Part shown: piece by piece, positions 61,601 through 64,000 of the stretch
How the letters are laid out: every line of letters starts with the position of its first letter
Position numbering within the stretch: position 1 is the first letter of the stretch
Assembly (NCBI RefSeq): GCF_932276165.1
Contig: NC_064012.1
Span: 15,011,501-15,075,500, forward strand
Source: Plutella xylostella
Lineage: Eukaryota > Arthropoda > Insecta > Lepidoptera > Plutellidae
Reading direction: 5' to 3'
DNA: 64,000 nucleotides
Notes under the pieces: generated by a model
What the model was told of the DNA's origin: nothing
Seen by the model: the letters and a program-made list of their open reading frames with translations, nothing else
The model's database searches: none
Translations under genes and position numbers: made by a program

Positions 61601-63738
61601 CGGACGCTTCTTACATACATTCTACATATTATTATTATGTCTTTACCATCACGGGACCATGGGGTCCCGGGCATTTGGTAGGCGTGCATGGGGCCGAAGC
61701 CAACACGTAGAGGCCCGTTTGACAACATTCATCTATATGAAATGTGACATCAACCGACGATTTTCCCTGTGTAAACTATGGAAGTAAACCCAAGGAAAAC
61801 CCCCGGTTAGTGCAGGACTATTGTATGATATGGAGAAAACTAATACAGGGCTATGGAGTGGGATGCTAAATGGACTGGGTAACTGGGACTATGGAAGGAC
61901 TATGGCCCCTGCCTGACCTATATGTTTCACACACGGATAAAAAGGCAGGGGGTGACTCGCACACACATTAAATGGGCCCCCCAAAATAGTCGCTAGCACA
62001 TTACAGCAACGTAGCAACAAGGGGGCAACATGGCATGAGGTGCTAAGGAAGGAGAGGTATTCCACGGCTCTCAGGACAATCGCGTGATCGGTCAAGATCC
62101 CTACAAGCACCTTACTGGGTAATACATCCTTCCTCGAGCATTGCTGCTCTAGCGGTACACCACTCAAGCCAGCCAATGAAGGCAAGCAAGAGGTGGGAGA
62201 TCCTGTTCCTCGTCAGTGTTCACTCTGGACAACCATTAAAGGCAAGCCAGAGATGAGGAACAGGGGTTCTCCCCGGCATCGGGTGGGTCGGGTCGCTAAT
62301 GCCCAACAGCTCGCCACAAGCTGCCCTGCCGCATTATTATTATTATTATTATGTAATTGTTAAAATGGTGTCTGAATAAGGCTAGGCATAGTCTAGGGCG
62401 CAGGATGACACAAGGTAATACAGTAAGGACAGAACAGGCAAGATGAGAGAAGACTTAGTCAATCAGCTTCAAAAATTGTTATGAGTAATTATTAGTGTTA
62501 TTACACTTTTCCGTATAGTATAAATTATAGCCATACTTTTTTTTTAAATACCTTGTTACTGCAGAATTAATACAGATACGGCTTAATGAGAGACACAGTC
62601 ATAAAGTTTACTTTAAAAGTTTGTGAAACACTAGCAGGTGACAATGAACACTCAAATGCAGAGTTACGTTGAGTAGACTTTTTCCTCGTCATTTTGCGGC
62701 ATAAAATATTGAACACCACCCGTGGTTGATTTCTATTCCCCGAACTGTCCAATATATAAAAGCTTTTAAGTTGAACAGCGCAGAGACAAATAGTATTTAA
62801 TGTGTCGAGTGCTACATGTTTGTATTCAGATGCGCTCTCGATCCTTCGATATAAAGTGTACTTAAGTACCGATGTTGTAGGCATTACATTCTTCATATTT
62901 ACTGAACACTTTATTCATTCAGACGGAATTTATGCGACATATTTTGGGATAAAGGGAGTGATTCAGCTCGCTAAGCTATTATTAATCATCTACGACATTC
63001 GGAAGTTCTTATACAGGGTTATTGGTAAGTAGACCAGATCCTTTCAGGAGGTGATAGAGGAAGGCATTTCCAGTTGATTGAACCCAATAATGCATTATCC
63101 GAAACTTAACCATTTCTAAGATATTTAATATTTAAGTATTTTTTTTAATTTTTGCCAAAATTTTATGCTTAAAACCGAAAATTTCAATCAACTGGAAATG
63201 CCTTCCTCTATCACGTCCTGAAAGGATTTGGTCTACTTACCAATAACCCTGTAGATATAGGTCCGTACATCTATACATATAAATATTTAGTCATACTAAA
63301 AAGTCACGTGAGCATTAAAGTCGATCTTTCTAAAAAAAAACTACGAAAGAAATATTTTAGATGACAAACACTAGAGCATTACTAAGGTTAGTCATTGTGA
63401 AAGCATTAGCCAGTTAGATTTGCATCAGTCGCTGACTTCCGAAGCCATTTTGTGCATTCGTAGTACTTATTAAGCGAGAAAGCTTAGTTGAAGCTACAGT
63501 GTGAGCTTCTTTGTATGTGATGCCCGAAAGCCAAAATATACTCATTCGATACTTGACTACTACTACAATGCTGTATACGCCTGTAACTGGCATTTCGTAT
63601 TAGACGTAAGACCTTCTTTCAATGTATCTTTTAAAACTGTAATAATAATAATATAATAAATAAACTACTCACCTGTTGATCGAACAAAGACCAGAATATT
63701 GGAACAGGCAGGTACAAGTACAATATGGAGAACACCAC
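22487..63738 (-). CDS. SLC15/POT-family oligopeptide transporter, C-terminal nine exons
   Basis: Nine exons (63673-63738, 60811-61047, 60189-60434, 56214-56317, 53101-53247, 46265-46508, 33272-33379, 24449-24592, 22487-22654) join in frame to 487 residues plus TGA. Family marks in order: LYLPVPIFWSLFDQQ/GSRWTFQ; DQLQVLNPAMVLMLLPL; LTKMFVGGMLAAMSFVAAGI; a large extracellular region with FLNSLPC and VYIGDTGPNKNVSV; LPQYLLISVAEIMFAVSGLEF then SFTQAPKSMK; AVGNLIVILVAE; LFVYAGALALAMLVFL. The order and spacing match SLC15A1/A2-type transporters (Drosophila Opt1/yin), which move di- and tripeptides with protons across the plasma membrane. About 700 residues are usual, so the N-terminal part (start and about the first six helices) lies beyond the right edge. 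The introns are large and full of transposons, including a whole BEL element. Confidence 0.92.
22756..22995. repeat. GC-rich low-complexity/dispersed repeat in the last transporter intron
   Basis: CAAGGCGGCGGTGTTGACAA and AGAGGCGCGC echo 21331-21385. The rest is GC-rich with CGACG-type words and carries an open frame without recognisable motifs. I regard it as repeat-derived. Confidence 0.45.
23291..23317. repeat. (CCG)9 microsatellite
   Basis: Nine uninterrupted CCG units in intronic DNA. Confidence 0.9.
24167..24288. mobile_element. MITE with 'cacgggtttgttatc' inverted ends
   Basis: Left CACGGGTTTGTTATCGACAT and right ACGTTGATAACAAACCCGTG are inverted, with ATCGATAAA/TTTATCTAC continuing the arms. 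122 bases, no coding frame, transporter intron. Single copy in this window. Confidence 0.75.
24449..24592 (-). CDS. peptide transporter exon (last membrane helix)
   Basis: Acceptor TTTCCCCTCAG, donor TCCAAG|GTATTA. It encodes ATELFVYAGALALAMLVFLH, then LARGFPAGAP and SESQPLLRRHSK. It corresponds to the terminal transmembrane helix plus a juxtamembrane tail. If the intron were retained the frame would close after 13 more codons, so a shorter C-terminus is possible. Confidence 0.88.
24641..24720. mobile_element. partial 'agggtgttgaaaaagggg' MITE
   Basis: AGGGTGTTGAAAAAGGGGTC matches one end of the 12621-12757 family. No paired right end was found. It begins 49 bases upstream (in gene sense) of the transporter exon at 24592. 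Confidence 0.5.
24730..26165. other. gene-free intronic stretch
   Basis: AT-rich transporter intron. No exon or complete element. Apart from scattered GCAACACCCT words near 25.8 kb that recall the MITE ends, nothing specific is seen. Confidence 0.5.
26171..26337. mobile_element. MITE with 'ccccttagcatgaattttcg' inverted ends
   Basis: The left end CCCCTTAGCATGAATTTTCG and right end GAAAATTCATGATAAGGGG are inverted, with GTGAACGTGACGTG/CACGTTCACG and two TACTCGATGAATT words inside. Both sides are bordered by CTGA (26167-26170 and 26338-26341), a likely 4-bp target duplication. Confidence 0.8.
26532..26610 (+). mobile_element. truncated Lep1-type Helitron 5' end
   Basis: TCCTAACTAATATTATAAAT then (TCTG)n and TTCACGCCAAAACTAC match the 5' part of 35204-35406. 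The 3' half with CTAG is missing and the TIR element at 26634 follows closely. Confidence 0.7.
26634..27390 (+). mobile_element. 757-bp TIR element 'GCATAA', intact copy A (MULE-like MITE?)
   Basis: It begins GGGTTCTACCTTTTTTGGCA and ends GCCAGATGAGCGGAACC. The terminal words are inverted (GGTTC/GAACC, TTGGCATAA/TTATGCCA). Both sides carry CATTTAAAA (26625-26633 and 27391-27399), a 9-bp duplication. Inside each end a degenerate word like GCATAA-CTCGTTT-GTC recurs roughly every 15 bases. A second, opposite-orientation copy spans 38215-46122, interrupted by the BEL element. The central 65-codon frame is just conserved by common descent. The 9-bp duplication favours a Mutator-like origin over hAT. 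Confidence 0.8.
28056..28125 (+). mobile_element. tRNA-derived SINE head fragment
   Basis: GAATGCCGAAGGTCCCGGGT followed by TTGAATCCC is a B-box-like promoter, as in the other SINEs, but no good A-box precedes it and the body differs (CCGAGACCGC). It is either a diverged or a different SINE family. Confidence 0.45.
28251..28365 (-). mobile_element. LINE 3'-end fragment with (ATG)n tail
   Basis: (CAT)n followed by CACGACCCATCACGTCCCCA, CTGCTGGGGCAC, then CCACCACGCTGGCTTAGTGC. On the minus strand it ends in the ATG-repeat tail. Homologous pieces are at 34495-34590 (plus) and 61229-61620 (minus). Confidence 0.65.
29416..29541. mobile_element. MITE, 'gggctgatttttcaa' family (diverged copy)
   Basis: AGGCTAATTTTTCAATAGCC at the left and ATTGAAAAATCAGCCT at the right, with CAGATAACATTTATCTGA inside, match 50002-50141. 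TAA/TTA-like bases flank it. Confidence 0.7.
31056..31230 (-). mobile_element. LINE 3'-end fragment with (AGAAT)n tail
   Basis: Plus-strand (ATTCT)6 followed by ACCTGCACCTGGCTCCCTCG and CATATCCCCAAGGT, then CCACCACGCTGGTCCATTGC. On the minus strand it ends in an AGAAT pentamer tail. Homologues lie at 56345-56428 (plus) and 50636-50700 (minus). Confidence 0.65.
31715..31820. mobile_element. MITE remnant, 'gtcactctatatgac' family
   Basis: GGGTCACTCTATATGACC at the left and TTTTCGTCAGTATAGAGTGA at the right are inverted, matching the ends at 58.02 and 58.39 kb. Confidence 0.6.
32241..32497 (+). mobile_element. tRNA-derived SINE with 11-bp target duplication
   Basis: A-box TGGCGTAGTGGTTAGT and B-box GGTTCGATTCC near the head, then a body with GGCAATAGGCCCGCCCCCTA and CACCTCTGCCTACCCCGCAA. 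The flanks TTTTAATTAAC (just before 32241 and around 32499-32509) form the target duplication. Same subfamily as 58085-58348. Confidence 0.88.
33272..33379 (-). CDS. peptide transporter exon (penultimate helix)
   Basis: Acceptor TGTTTCCAG, donor TCCAGG|GTATGA. It encodes APKSMKTITIAAWYVSVAVG and NLIVILVAETKAFQSR in phase 0. APKSMK directly continues the SFTQ of the 46265 exon, reconstituting the conserved family motif across a 12.9-kb intron. Confidence 0.92.
34044..34145. mobile_element. LINE-like 3'-end fragment
   Basis: TCTCTCAGCCTTCCATAGTC, then CACTGTTGGACATAGGCCTC and CGCCACCCCAAACGGTCACC. I recognise the 'cagcctatngnngtccactgctggacatagg' type of lepidopteran RTE-like tail. Confidence 0.55.
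34495..34590 (+). mobile_element. LINE 3'-end fragment with (GAT)n tail
   Basis: GCGTGGTGGACTAGGCCTAA, TTGGAAGGAGACCCGTGCCC and CAGCAGTGGGGACGTGATGG end in GATGATGATGAA. It is the plus-strand counterpart of 61229-61620. Confidence 0.65.
34950..35203. other. gene-free intronic stretch
   Basis: Holds a Helitron-like 3' scrap (GGCGAAGTGGAACTCGCGGG near 34.96 kb) and a run of GATCGAT/ATCGATCC words near 35.02-35.09 kb. No exon. Confidence 0.4.
35204..35406 (+). mobile_element. non-autonomous Helitron, Lep1-type
   Basis: TCCTAACTAATATTATAAAT at the left after an A; GAACAGCTAG at the right before a T. (TCTG)n, TTTCACGCCAAAACTACTGA and CCACGGGAAAACTTTTTAAG inside. Near-identical to 15822-16016. 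Confidence 0.88.
35410..36735. other. gene-free intronic stretch
   Basis: No exon, no element I can name. The open frames are short and without motif. Confidence 0.5.
36740..36890. mobile_element. MITE, 'cagggtgttgaaaaagcgg' family
   Basis: The ends CAGGGTGTTGAAAAAGCGGT and TTTTTCGGCAACACCCTG are inverted and TA follows the right end. Same family as 12621-12757, with a G-rich left interior (CGGGGGTGACGACGACGAGG). Confidence 0.75.
37345..37425 (+). mobile_element. SINE 3'-body fragment
   Basis: CCGCTGTCCGACACCCATAA, CACAGGTTCTGCCTAGCTTG and GGGTCGGATGGCCGTGTGTG match the 3' body of the SINEs at 46.7, 57.08 and 61.2 kb. The tRNA-like head is absent. Confidence 0.75.
38090..38165 (+). mobile_element. 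tRNA-like SINE head, separate family
   Basis: GCGGGTTTGAATCCCGCCCA is a B-box hairpin, followed by TGGCAAAC and a diverged tail. The expected acceptor stem and A-box are not intact, so it is not called a tRNA gene. Confidence 0.45.
38241..38618 (+). repeat. 5' LTR of the BEL element
   Basis: Starts TGTCTACGCCGGTCTTTAGT and ends TCCCATCGTGAACA. By eye it differs from the 3' LTR at one base (AATTAATAAAACT versus AATTAATTAAACT). Confidence 0.93.
38624..38639 (+). promoter_or_regulatory. primer-binding site of the BEL element
   Basis: TGGCGACCGTGACAGG lies 5 bases after the 5' LTR. From memory it fits the 3' end of tRNA-Arg, as used by some insect LTR elements; the tRNA identity should be read as tentative. 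Confidence 0.65.
38640..39800 (+). other. BEL leader (5' untranslated region)
   Basis: GC-rich at first (38.7-38.9 kb, many CCG/CGC words) then AT-rich. The short frames here have no gag-like motif and were not called. It probably holds packaging and translation-control sequences, which cannot be seen directly. Confidence 0.55.
39801..42728 (+). pseudogene. BEL gag-pol, first part: gag, protease, reverse transcriptase (frameshifted)
   Basis: The 975-codon frame starts at ATG (MEDKLKELLI). Residues about 130-300 are the DUF1759-like gag (PNFDGTYYKWMEFKETF). About 352-410 are Cys/His knuckles (CVECKANHRLYEC; CTNCLRGGHNSRYC). About 460 is the aspartic protease motif (ALLDSGSQSSFI). About 740-950 is the reverse transcriptase (LRVVFDAS; SGDIEKMFRQV; YCDD near residue 878). 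The frame then closes just before the conserved YDPLGL-type segment, which is found in the +1 frame. Called broken for that reason; a sequencing or assembly slip is the other explanation. Confidence 0.88.
42712..44982 (+). pseudogene. BEL pol, second part: RNase H and integrase
   Basis: The frame overlaps the first part by 17 bases and is +1 relative to it. It begins inside pol at FDPLGLL and has no start of its own. RNase H-like: CFGDASQRAYGTCIYL, TIPRLELSAALLGAEL, WTDSSVVLGWL (residues about 75-165). Integrase: an H2C2 finger (HEQLMHAG...CFVCRR, about 388-430), VGTDFAGPF, CCDNGRNF near 523, and WEAGVKSAK near 573 supplying the DDE triad. A DUF5641-like C-terminus follows. Without a shift it would not be translated as part of the polyprotein. 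Confidence 0.88.
44988..45010 (+). other. polypurine tract of the BEL element
   Basis: Purine-rich AAGGGCCGGGAAGA abuts the 3' LTR, the expected site for plus-strand priming. The stem-like GAAAGCCGAAGCTTTC lies just before it. Confidence 0.5.
45011..45388 (+). repeat. 3' LTR of the BEL element
   Basis: 378 bases, TG...CA, aligning end to end with the 5' LTR without gaps. It is followed by the ATCTT target duplication and the right part of the interrupted TIR element. Confidence 0.93.
46265..46508 (-). CDS. peptide transporter exon (loop to VAEIMF helix)
   Basis: Acceptor GATGACCTGCAG, donor ACTCAG|GTTTGG. One base completes the split Lys codon, then FHWRADSAG, GGVYVLCLRE, and LPQYLLISVAEIMFAVSGLE followed by FSFTQ. 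The VAEIM...GLEFSFTQ helix is among the most conserved segments in POT transporters. A SINE starts about 35 bases upstream of the acceptor. Confidence 0.93.
46544..46800 (+). mobile_element. tRNA-derived SINE (antisense to the transporter)
   Basis: GTCGAATGGCGTAGTGGTTA head, B-box GGTTCGATTCC, GGCTGGGGCAGATATTTGTT, then a (TATC)n stretch and CACAGGTTCTGCCTAGCTTG ending in ATTTATTTATTT. Nearly the same as 56911-57180. Confidence 0.85.
46817..47980. mobile_element. MITE ('tgacagatgtgtcaaaagtca' family) split by a 1-kb TIR element
   Basis: The left part has AGTGTCAATTTCTCCATAGT and the core ATACGTCATCTCCATATAAA; the right part has GACTATGGAGAAATTGGCAC. Together they match 57699-57855 and 16231-16394 once 46930-47937 is removed. 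Confidence 0.78.
46930..47937. mobile_element. 1008-bp TIR element nested in the MITE
   Basis: Ends TAGTGCCACAATCTTATCTG and CAGATAAGATTGTGGCACTA are exact inverted copies, continuing into TTCCGGTG and CACCGGAA. No long transposase frame. On the minus strand MLFNLFCDFLGEVMPKALKS followed by DARKVILDILAFMQEE (about 47.81-47.72 kb) and EEFLAPAAILDEIMMINDI (near 47.48 kb) look like decayed coding pieces. A Harbinger-like origin is only a guess. Confidence 0.75.
47981..50001. other. gene-free intronic stretch
   Basis: AT-rich transporter intron. 48.89-49.12 kb contains a region with CATACGGAAAAAAATC and GTCGAGCCTTCCGGCTGTAT that may be an old element, but nothing is diagnostic. No exon. Confidence 0.45.
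50002..50141. mobile_element. MITE, 'gggctgatttttcaa' family, TTA duplication
   Basis: GGGCTGATTTTTCAATGGTC and GACTATTGAAAAATCAGCCC are inverted and bordered by TTA on each side. AGATAAGTGTTATCTGA and CAGATAACACTTATCTGA lie within the arms. The best-preserved of three copies. Confidence 0.88.
50636..50700 (-). mobile_element. LINE 3'-end fragment with decayed (AGAAT)n tail
   Basis: ATTACCTGCACCTGGCTCCC with CGGAACTTTTGTGC matches 31056-31230 and 56345-56428. The pentamer tail is degraded (ATTCTATTATATT). Confidence 0.5.
50701..51830. other. gene-free intronic stretch
   Basis: Includes a CGGTGTACCGGAGAGATCCG / CCGTGGACCGGAGCGTATGT inverted-looking pair around 51.16-51.30 kb, with a ~100-base interior. 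It is possibly a MITE, but the ends are not clear enough. No exon. Confidence 0.4.
51835..52075. mobile_element. Tc1/mariner-type MITE, 'cactcacgggcaatgaaa' family (copy 2)
   Basis: CACTCACGGGCAATGAAATG and TTTTTCATTGCCCGTGAGTG are inverted and bordered by TA. 241 bases, with ACGCCTTCTGCAACATTGAA inside, as in 55132-55364. Confidence 0.88.
52080..53040. other. gene-free intronic stretch with one small MITE
   Basis: Apart from the element at 52619-52716, only AT-rich DNA and a (GAT)n run at 53043-53065. An 81-codon hydrophobic frame at 52776-53021 has no splice context and was not accepted. Confidence 0.45.
52619..52716. mobile_element. short 'gggtgttaaaaaaggg' MITE
   Basis: CTGGGTGTTAAAAAAGGGTA at the left and AACTTTTGCGACACTCTG at the right are inverted copies of the 12621-12757 family ends. 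The interior is shortened. Confidence 0.65.
53101..53247 (-). CDS. peptide transporter exon (extracellular domain)
   Basis: Acceptor GTTTCTCCAG, donor GGGCAA|GTGAGT. One base completes Lys, then VVYIGDTGPNKNVSVTVETE and KALRDIYYVSDEPVDHIG follow. Part of the large loop that is extracellular and poorly conserved in SLC15 proteins. The NVS sequon fits an extracellular location. Phases match both neighbours. Confidence 0.88.
53404..53625 (-). pseudogene. LINE ORF C-terminal fragment (RTE-like)
   Basis: The minus-strand frame has ASKWARIVTEW, DGRRRRGRPRRSWRDDLDRF, PKEAHDRERWSVHKKAFAQQ then W. This is the 'GRP..RW.DD......W...A.DR..W....EAF.QQW' tail of endonuclease-RT elements. Only the tail is present. 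The DNA after the stop resembles the CCCAGCAGTGGGAC tails at 28.3, 34.5 and 61.3 kb. Confidence 0.75.
53630..55130. other. gene-free intronic stretch
   Basis: Contains a lone TACACTCACGAGCAATGAAA near 54675, an end of the Tc1-type MITE family without a clear partner. No exon. A 60-70 codon frame pair at 54.68-54.99 kb was not supported. Confidence 0.45.
55132..55364. mobile_element. Tc1/mariner-type MITE, 'cactcacgggcaatgaaa' family (copy 3)
   Basis: CACTCACGGGCAATGAAAAG and TTTTCATTGCCCGTGAGTG are inverted and TA-bordered. 233 bases, close to 51835-52075. Right neighbours near 55523 (CACTCTCAAGCAAGGAAAAA) and 56430 show further isolated ends. Confidence 0.88.
55625..55756 (+). repeat. 'aaccgacttcaaaaaaaggagg' dispersed repeat
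   Basis: AACCGACTTCAAAAAAAGGA, GGAGGTTCTCAATTCGTCGG and CTCCCAGGTGGTCCCAATTT. I recall the first words as a very common lepidopteran repeat. It ends where the hairpin element begins. Confidence 0.6.
55757..55903. mobile_element. hairpin MITE with ~65-bp arms
   Basis: CCCCGTTATTCATAGAGAAG / CTTCTCTATGAATAAGGGGG and TTACAAGACGTTTTAACTA / TAGTTAAAACGTCTTGTAA are inverted. The loop region has CCCTCTCTGTCAAAGAACAA facing TTGTTTCTTGTCGGAGAGGG. Almost the whole 147 bases form one stem. Confidence 0.85.
55914..56210 (+). repeat. dispersed repeat (family of 0.6 and 19.2 kb), uninterrupted copy
   Basis: CCTAAGTGCATTGTATGTAC and CCCAAAACGGCGACATGGTA, then GCGAAAAGTGGGTGGCTTGC and CCCCTTCGGGGATTACAGTC. 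This copy shows the two halves joined that are separated at 19.2 kb. It ends just before the transporter exon donor at 56213. Confidence 0.6.
56214..56317 (-). CDS. peptide transporter exon (extracellular domain)
   Basis: Acceptor TTATTTTACAG, donor CTCAA|GTAAGT. 34 residues FMPIVIGQNSDDEMSLYFMD and PNTFTKSLTGKPKL plus a split Lys. Weakly conserved loop; its place rests on splice sites, matching phases and position. A LINE tail ends about 27 bases upstream of the acceptor. Confidence 0.82.
56345..56428 (+). mobile_element. LINE 3'-end fragment with (AGAAT)n tail
   Basis: GACCTTGGGGATATGCACAA, AGAGCCAGGTGCAGGTACTT and ACCCCCACAGAGAATAGAAT, AGAATA. Reverse counterpart of 31056-31230. Confidence 0.65.
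56911..57180 (+). mobile_element. tRNA-derived SINE (antisense to the transporter)
   Basis: GACCGAATGGCGTAGTGGTT head, CCGGGTTCGATTCCCGGCTG B-box, then the same body and ATTTATTTAT tail as 46544-46800. By eye the two copies differ at few positions, so both are young. Confidence 0.88.
57563..57698. mobile_element. hairpin MITE with TAA duplication
   Basis: GGGCCACTTGCAGAAACATA and TATGTTTCTGCAAGTGGCCC are exact inverted ends; TAA borders both sides (57560-57562 and 57699-57701). Inner arms TTAAATCTAGATTTAGTGTC and ACACTAAATCTAGATTTAA pair. Confidence 0.88.
57699..57855. mobile_element. MITE, 'tgacagatgtgtcaaaagtca' family, intact
   Basis: AGTGCCAATTTCGCCACAGT at the left and GACTATGGCGAAATTGGAGC at the right are inverted. 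Core TTGACTTTTGACACATCTGT and ATGGAGATGACGTATAATTG. It directly adjoins the previous MITE, sharing its TAA. Confidence 0.8.
58018..58398. mobile_element. MITE ('actctatactgacgaaaa' family) carrying a SINE
   Basis: Left end TACTCTATACTGACGAAAAG, right end TTTTTTGTCATATAGAGTGA, inverted. Internal GAGAGCTGTCGTGCAATCA as in the 7.4 kb copy. Split by the SINE at 58085-58348, whose target duplication is TAATACAACT. Confidence 0.72.
58085..58348 (-). mobile_element. tRNA-derived SINE with 10-bp target duplication
   Basis: On the minus strand: GACCGAATGGCGTAGTGGTT, B-box GGTTCGATTCC, body GGCAATAGGCTCGCCCCCTA, CACCTCTGCCTACCCCGCAA, tail rich in GTGTG. TAATACAACT at 58075-58084 and 58349-58358. Same subfamily as 32241-32497. 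Confidence 0.9.
58400..60185. other. gene-free intronic stretch
   Basis: No exon or complete element. 58.96-59.10 kb has GTGATGTGATGTGTGACGTC / GATCACTGATGACGTCACAC (a loose inverted pair). 59.28-59.57 kb carries an open frame ending beside AATAAACTGAAGAG and AATAAATAAA, possibly an old retroelement 3' end. Confidence 0.4.
60189..60434 (-). CDS. peptide transporter exon (start of extracellular domain)
   Basis: Acceptor CATTTCCCTCAG, donor GGGATG|GTTAGC. 82 residues in phase 0: RSTLQPPPRH, then GLAFLNSLPCAVEVSVQGEV, later LRRLRVAARVRGGCGGRALR. FLNSLPC matches the 'hNTLPC' start of the SLC15 extracellular region. Strongly GC-rich, unlike its introns; its Arg/Gly-rich second half is atypical for the family. 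Confidence 0.85.
60440..60805. other. intron between transporter exons, nothing recognised
   Basis: AT-rich, about 370 bases. No element, no alternative exon. Confidence 0.6.
60811..61047 (-). CDS. peptide transporter exon (DQLQVLNP and following helices)
   Basis: Acceptor CCATTCACCCAG, donor ATTGAG|GTGAGT. 79 residues: GSRWTFQASR, MPDQLQVLNPAMVLMLLPLC, RPLTKMFVGGMLAAMSFVAA and GILQIGIE. This is the most diagnostic POT/SLC15 segment in the window; GSRWTFQ completes FWSLFDQQ from the preceding exon. Its acceptor is only 3 bases from the head of an antisense SINE. Confidence 0.95.
61051..61228 (+). mobile_element. tRNA-derived SINE abutting an exon (antisense)
   Basis: GGTGAATGGTGTAGTGGTTA, then TGACTGCTAACCCGAAGCTC and CCGGGTTCGATTC. 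The body is shortened but ends with TCTGCCTAGTTTGGGGTCGG and ATGGCCGTGTGTGAG. Its start lies at the transporter's 3' splice site, so the reverse complement of the SINE head supplies the intron's last bases. Confidence 0.82.
61229..61620 (-). mobile_element. LINE 3' region with (ATG)n tail
   Basis: (CAT)n, CACGACCCATTACGTCCCCA, CTGCTGGGGCACGGGTCTCC, CCACGCTGGCCAAGTGCGGG, then CGTCCGAAGCACGGAAGCGT. On the minus strand this ends in the ATG repeat. Longest copy of the family also at 28.25 and 34.5 kb. Confidence 0.6.
61640..62355 (+). mobile_element. probable non-LTR element 3' region with (ATT)n tail
   Basis: GC-richer than its surroundings: GACCATGGGGTCCCGGGCAT, CATGGGGCCGAAGCCAACAC, GGGTGGGTCGGGTCGCTAAT. 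It ends GCTGCCCTGCCGC followed by (ATT)7. The trinucleotide tail suggests a LINE 3' end. An internal pair AGGTGGGAGATCCTGTTCCT / AGATGAGGAACAGGGGTTCT is a diverged duplication. No intact frame. Confidence 0.45.
62360..63010. other. intronic stretch, nothing recognised
   Basis: Two overlapping frames on opposite strands (62.57-63.03 kb) reach about 109 and 76 codons, but neither has a known motif or splice context. Confidence 0.45.
63012..63253. mobile_element. MITE with ~70-bp inverted arms, TA ends
   Basis: TACAGGGTTATTGGTAAGTA and TACTTACCAATAACCCTGTA are exact inverted ends; CCTTTCAGGAGGTGATAGAG / CTCTATCACGTCCTGAAAGG and AGGCATTTCCAGTTGATTGA / TCAATCAACTGGAAATGCCT continue the arms. An AT-rich loop of about 90 bases lies between. 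Confidence 0.88.
63673..63738 (-). CDS. peptide transporter exon (FWSLFDQQ helix), first visible
   Basis: Acceptor TGTGTTTTCAG, donor CAACAG|GTGAGT. 22 residues VVFSILYLYLPVPIFWSLFD then QQ, phase 0. This is the conserved substrate-site helix of POT transporters. Exons encoding the start and earlier helices must lie beyond 64000. Confidence 0.92.
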
Positions 63739-64000
63739 CTGAAAACACACAAAAAGTAGTTAATGAATTTCAGTATGTACTTACTTAACTTATTCAATAA
63801 AGTCAAGAGTTGAAACATGTTTAGATACTATACAATACATTATCTCTTTGATTAGCTCTTAATTAATTAGTTCTCTGTTGTCTATTATTTATAAGTATTT
63901 TTGTCAAAATAGCTGTAAGTTTTCCATTTAAAATAAAATAAATAAAAATAAATAAATAAATCTCTGTGCACCAAAAGTTGTTCAATAGTAGCTTGTCTTT

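Noticed and set aside
62567..62896. 109-codon minus-strand frame near the right edge
   Set aside because: No recognisable motif, no splice signals, overlapping an opposite frame; consistent with chance.
1..64000. CRISPR arrays, bacterial operons or riboswitches
   Set aside because: Window is eukaryotic: GT-AG introns, SINEs, LTR and TIR elements; no regularly spaced repeat array was seen.

Overview
This is a window of nuclear DNA from an insect, almost certainly a moth or butterfly. It has short spliceosomal exons in large, AT-rich, transposon-filled introns. It carries Lep1-type Helitrons with TC...CTAG ends, tRNA-derived SINEs, and several TIR families I associate with Lepidoptera. Nothing prokaryotic, no CRISPR array and no canonical RNA gene was seen; the tRNA-like sequences are SINE heads.

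Three host genes are supported, all rebuilt from splice sites and frame continuity. (1) 9444-11354, plus strand: the last three coding exons of a scabrous-like secreted protein, a coiled coil followed by a fibrinogen C-terminal domain. The 5' exons lie upstream and were not found. (2) 12866-21000, minus strand: seven exons of a chymotrypsin-fold serine protease homologue. His57 and Asp102 are kept, but Ser195 is replaced by Pro, the Cys42-Cys58 disulfide is lost, and there is a 131-residue charged C-terminal extension. Its signal-peptide exon was not found. (3) 22487-63738, minus strand: the last nine coding exons of an SLC15/POT proton-coupled oligopeptide transporter, from the FWSLFDQQ helix to a stop codon. 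The N-terminal half lies beyond the right edge. Genes 1 and 2 converge tail to tail; genes 2 and 3 run head to tail.

The remainder is mostly mobile DNA. The largest element is a 7.1 kb BEL/Pao LTR retrotransposon (38241-45388) with 378-bp LTRs that differ at one position by eye and a 5-bp target duplication. Its gag-pol frame is broken near 42.71 kb. It sits inside a 755-bp TIR element whose 757-bp sister copy lies intact at 26634-27390; both sister copies have 9-bp target duplications. Four more nests can be read: a hairpin element in a Tc1/mariner-type MITE (14.1 kb), a repeat inside another repeat (19.2 kb), a 1-kb TIR element in a MITE (46.8-48.0 kb) and a SINE in a MITE (58.1 kb). A SWIM zinc-finger remnant of a MULE-type transposase lies at 17.5 kb.

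Most worth a second look: the degenerate protease homologue with its paired cysteine loss; mobile elements packed 3 to 49 bases upstream of four peptide-transporter 3' splice sites; and the 757/755-bp element pair with dense subterminal repeats, which may be a non-autonomous MULE-like family.
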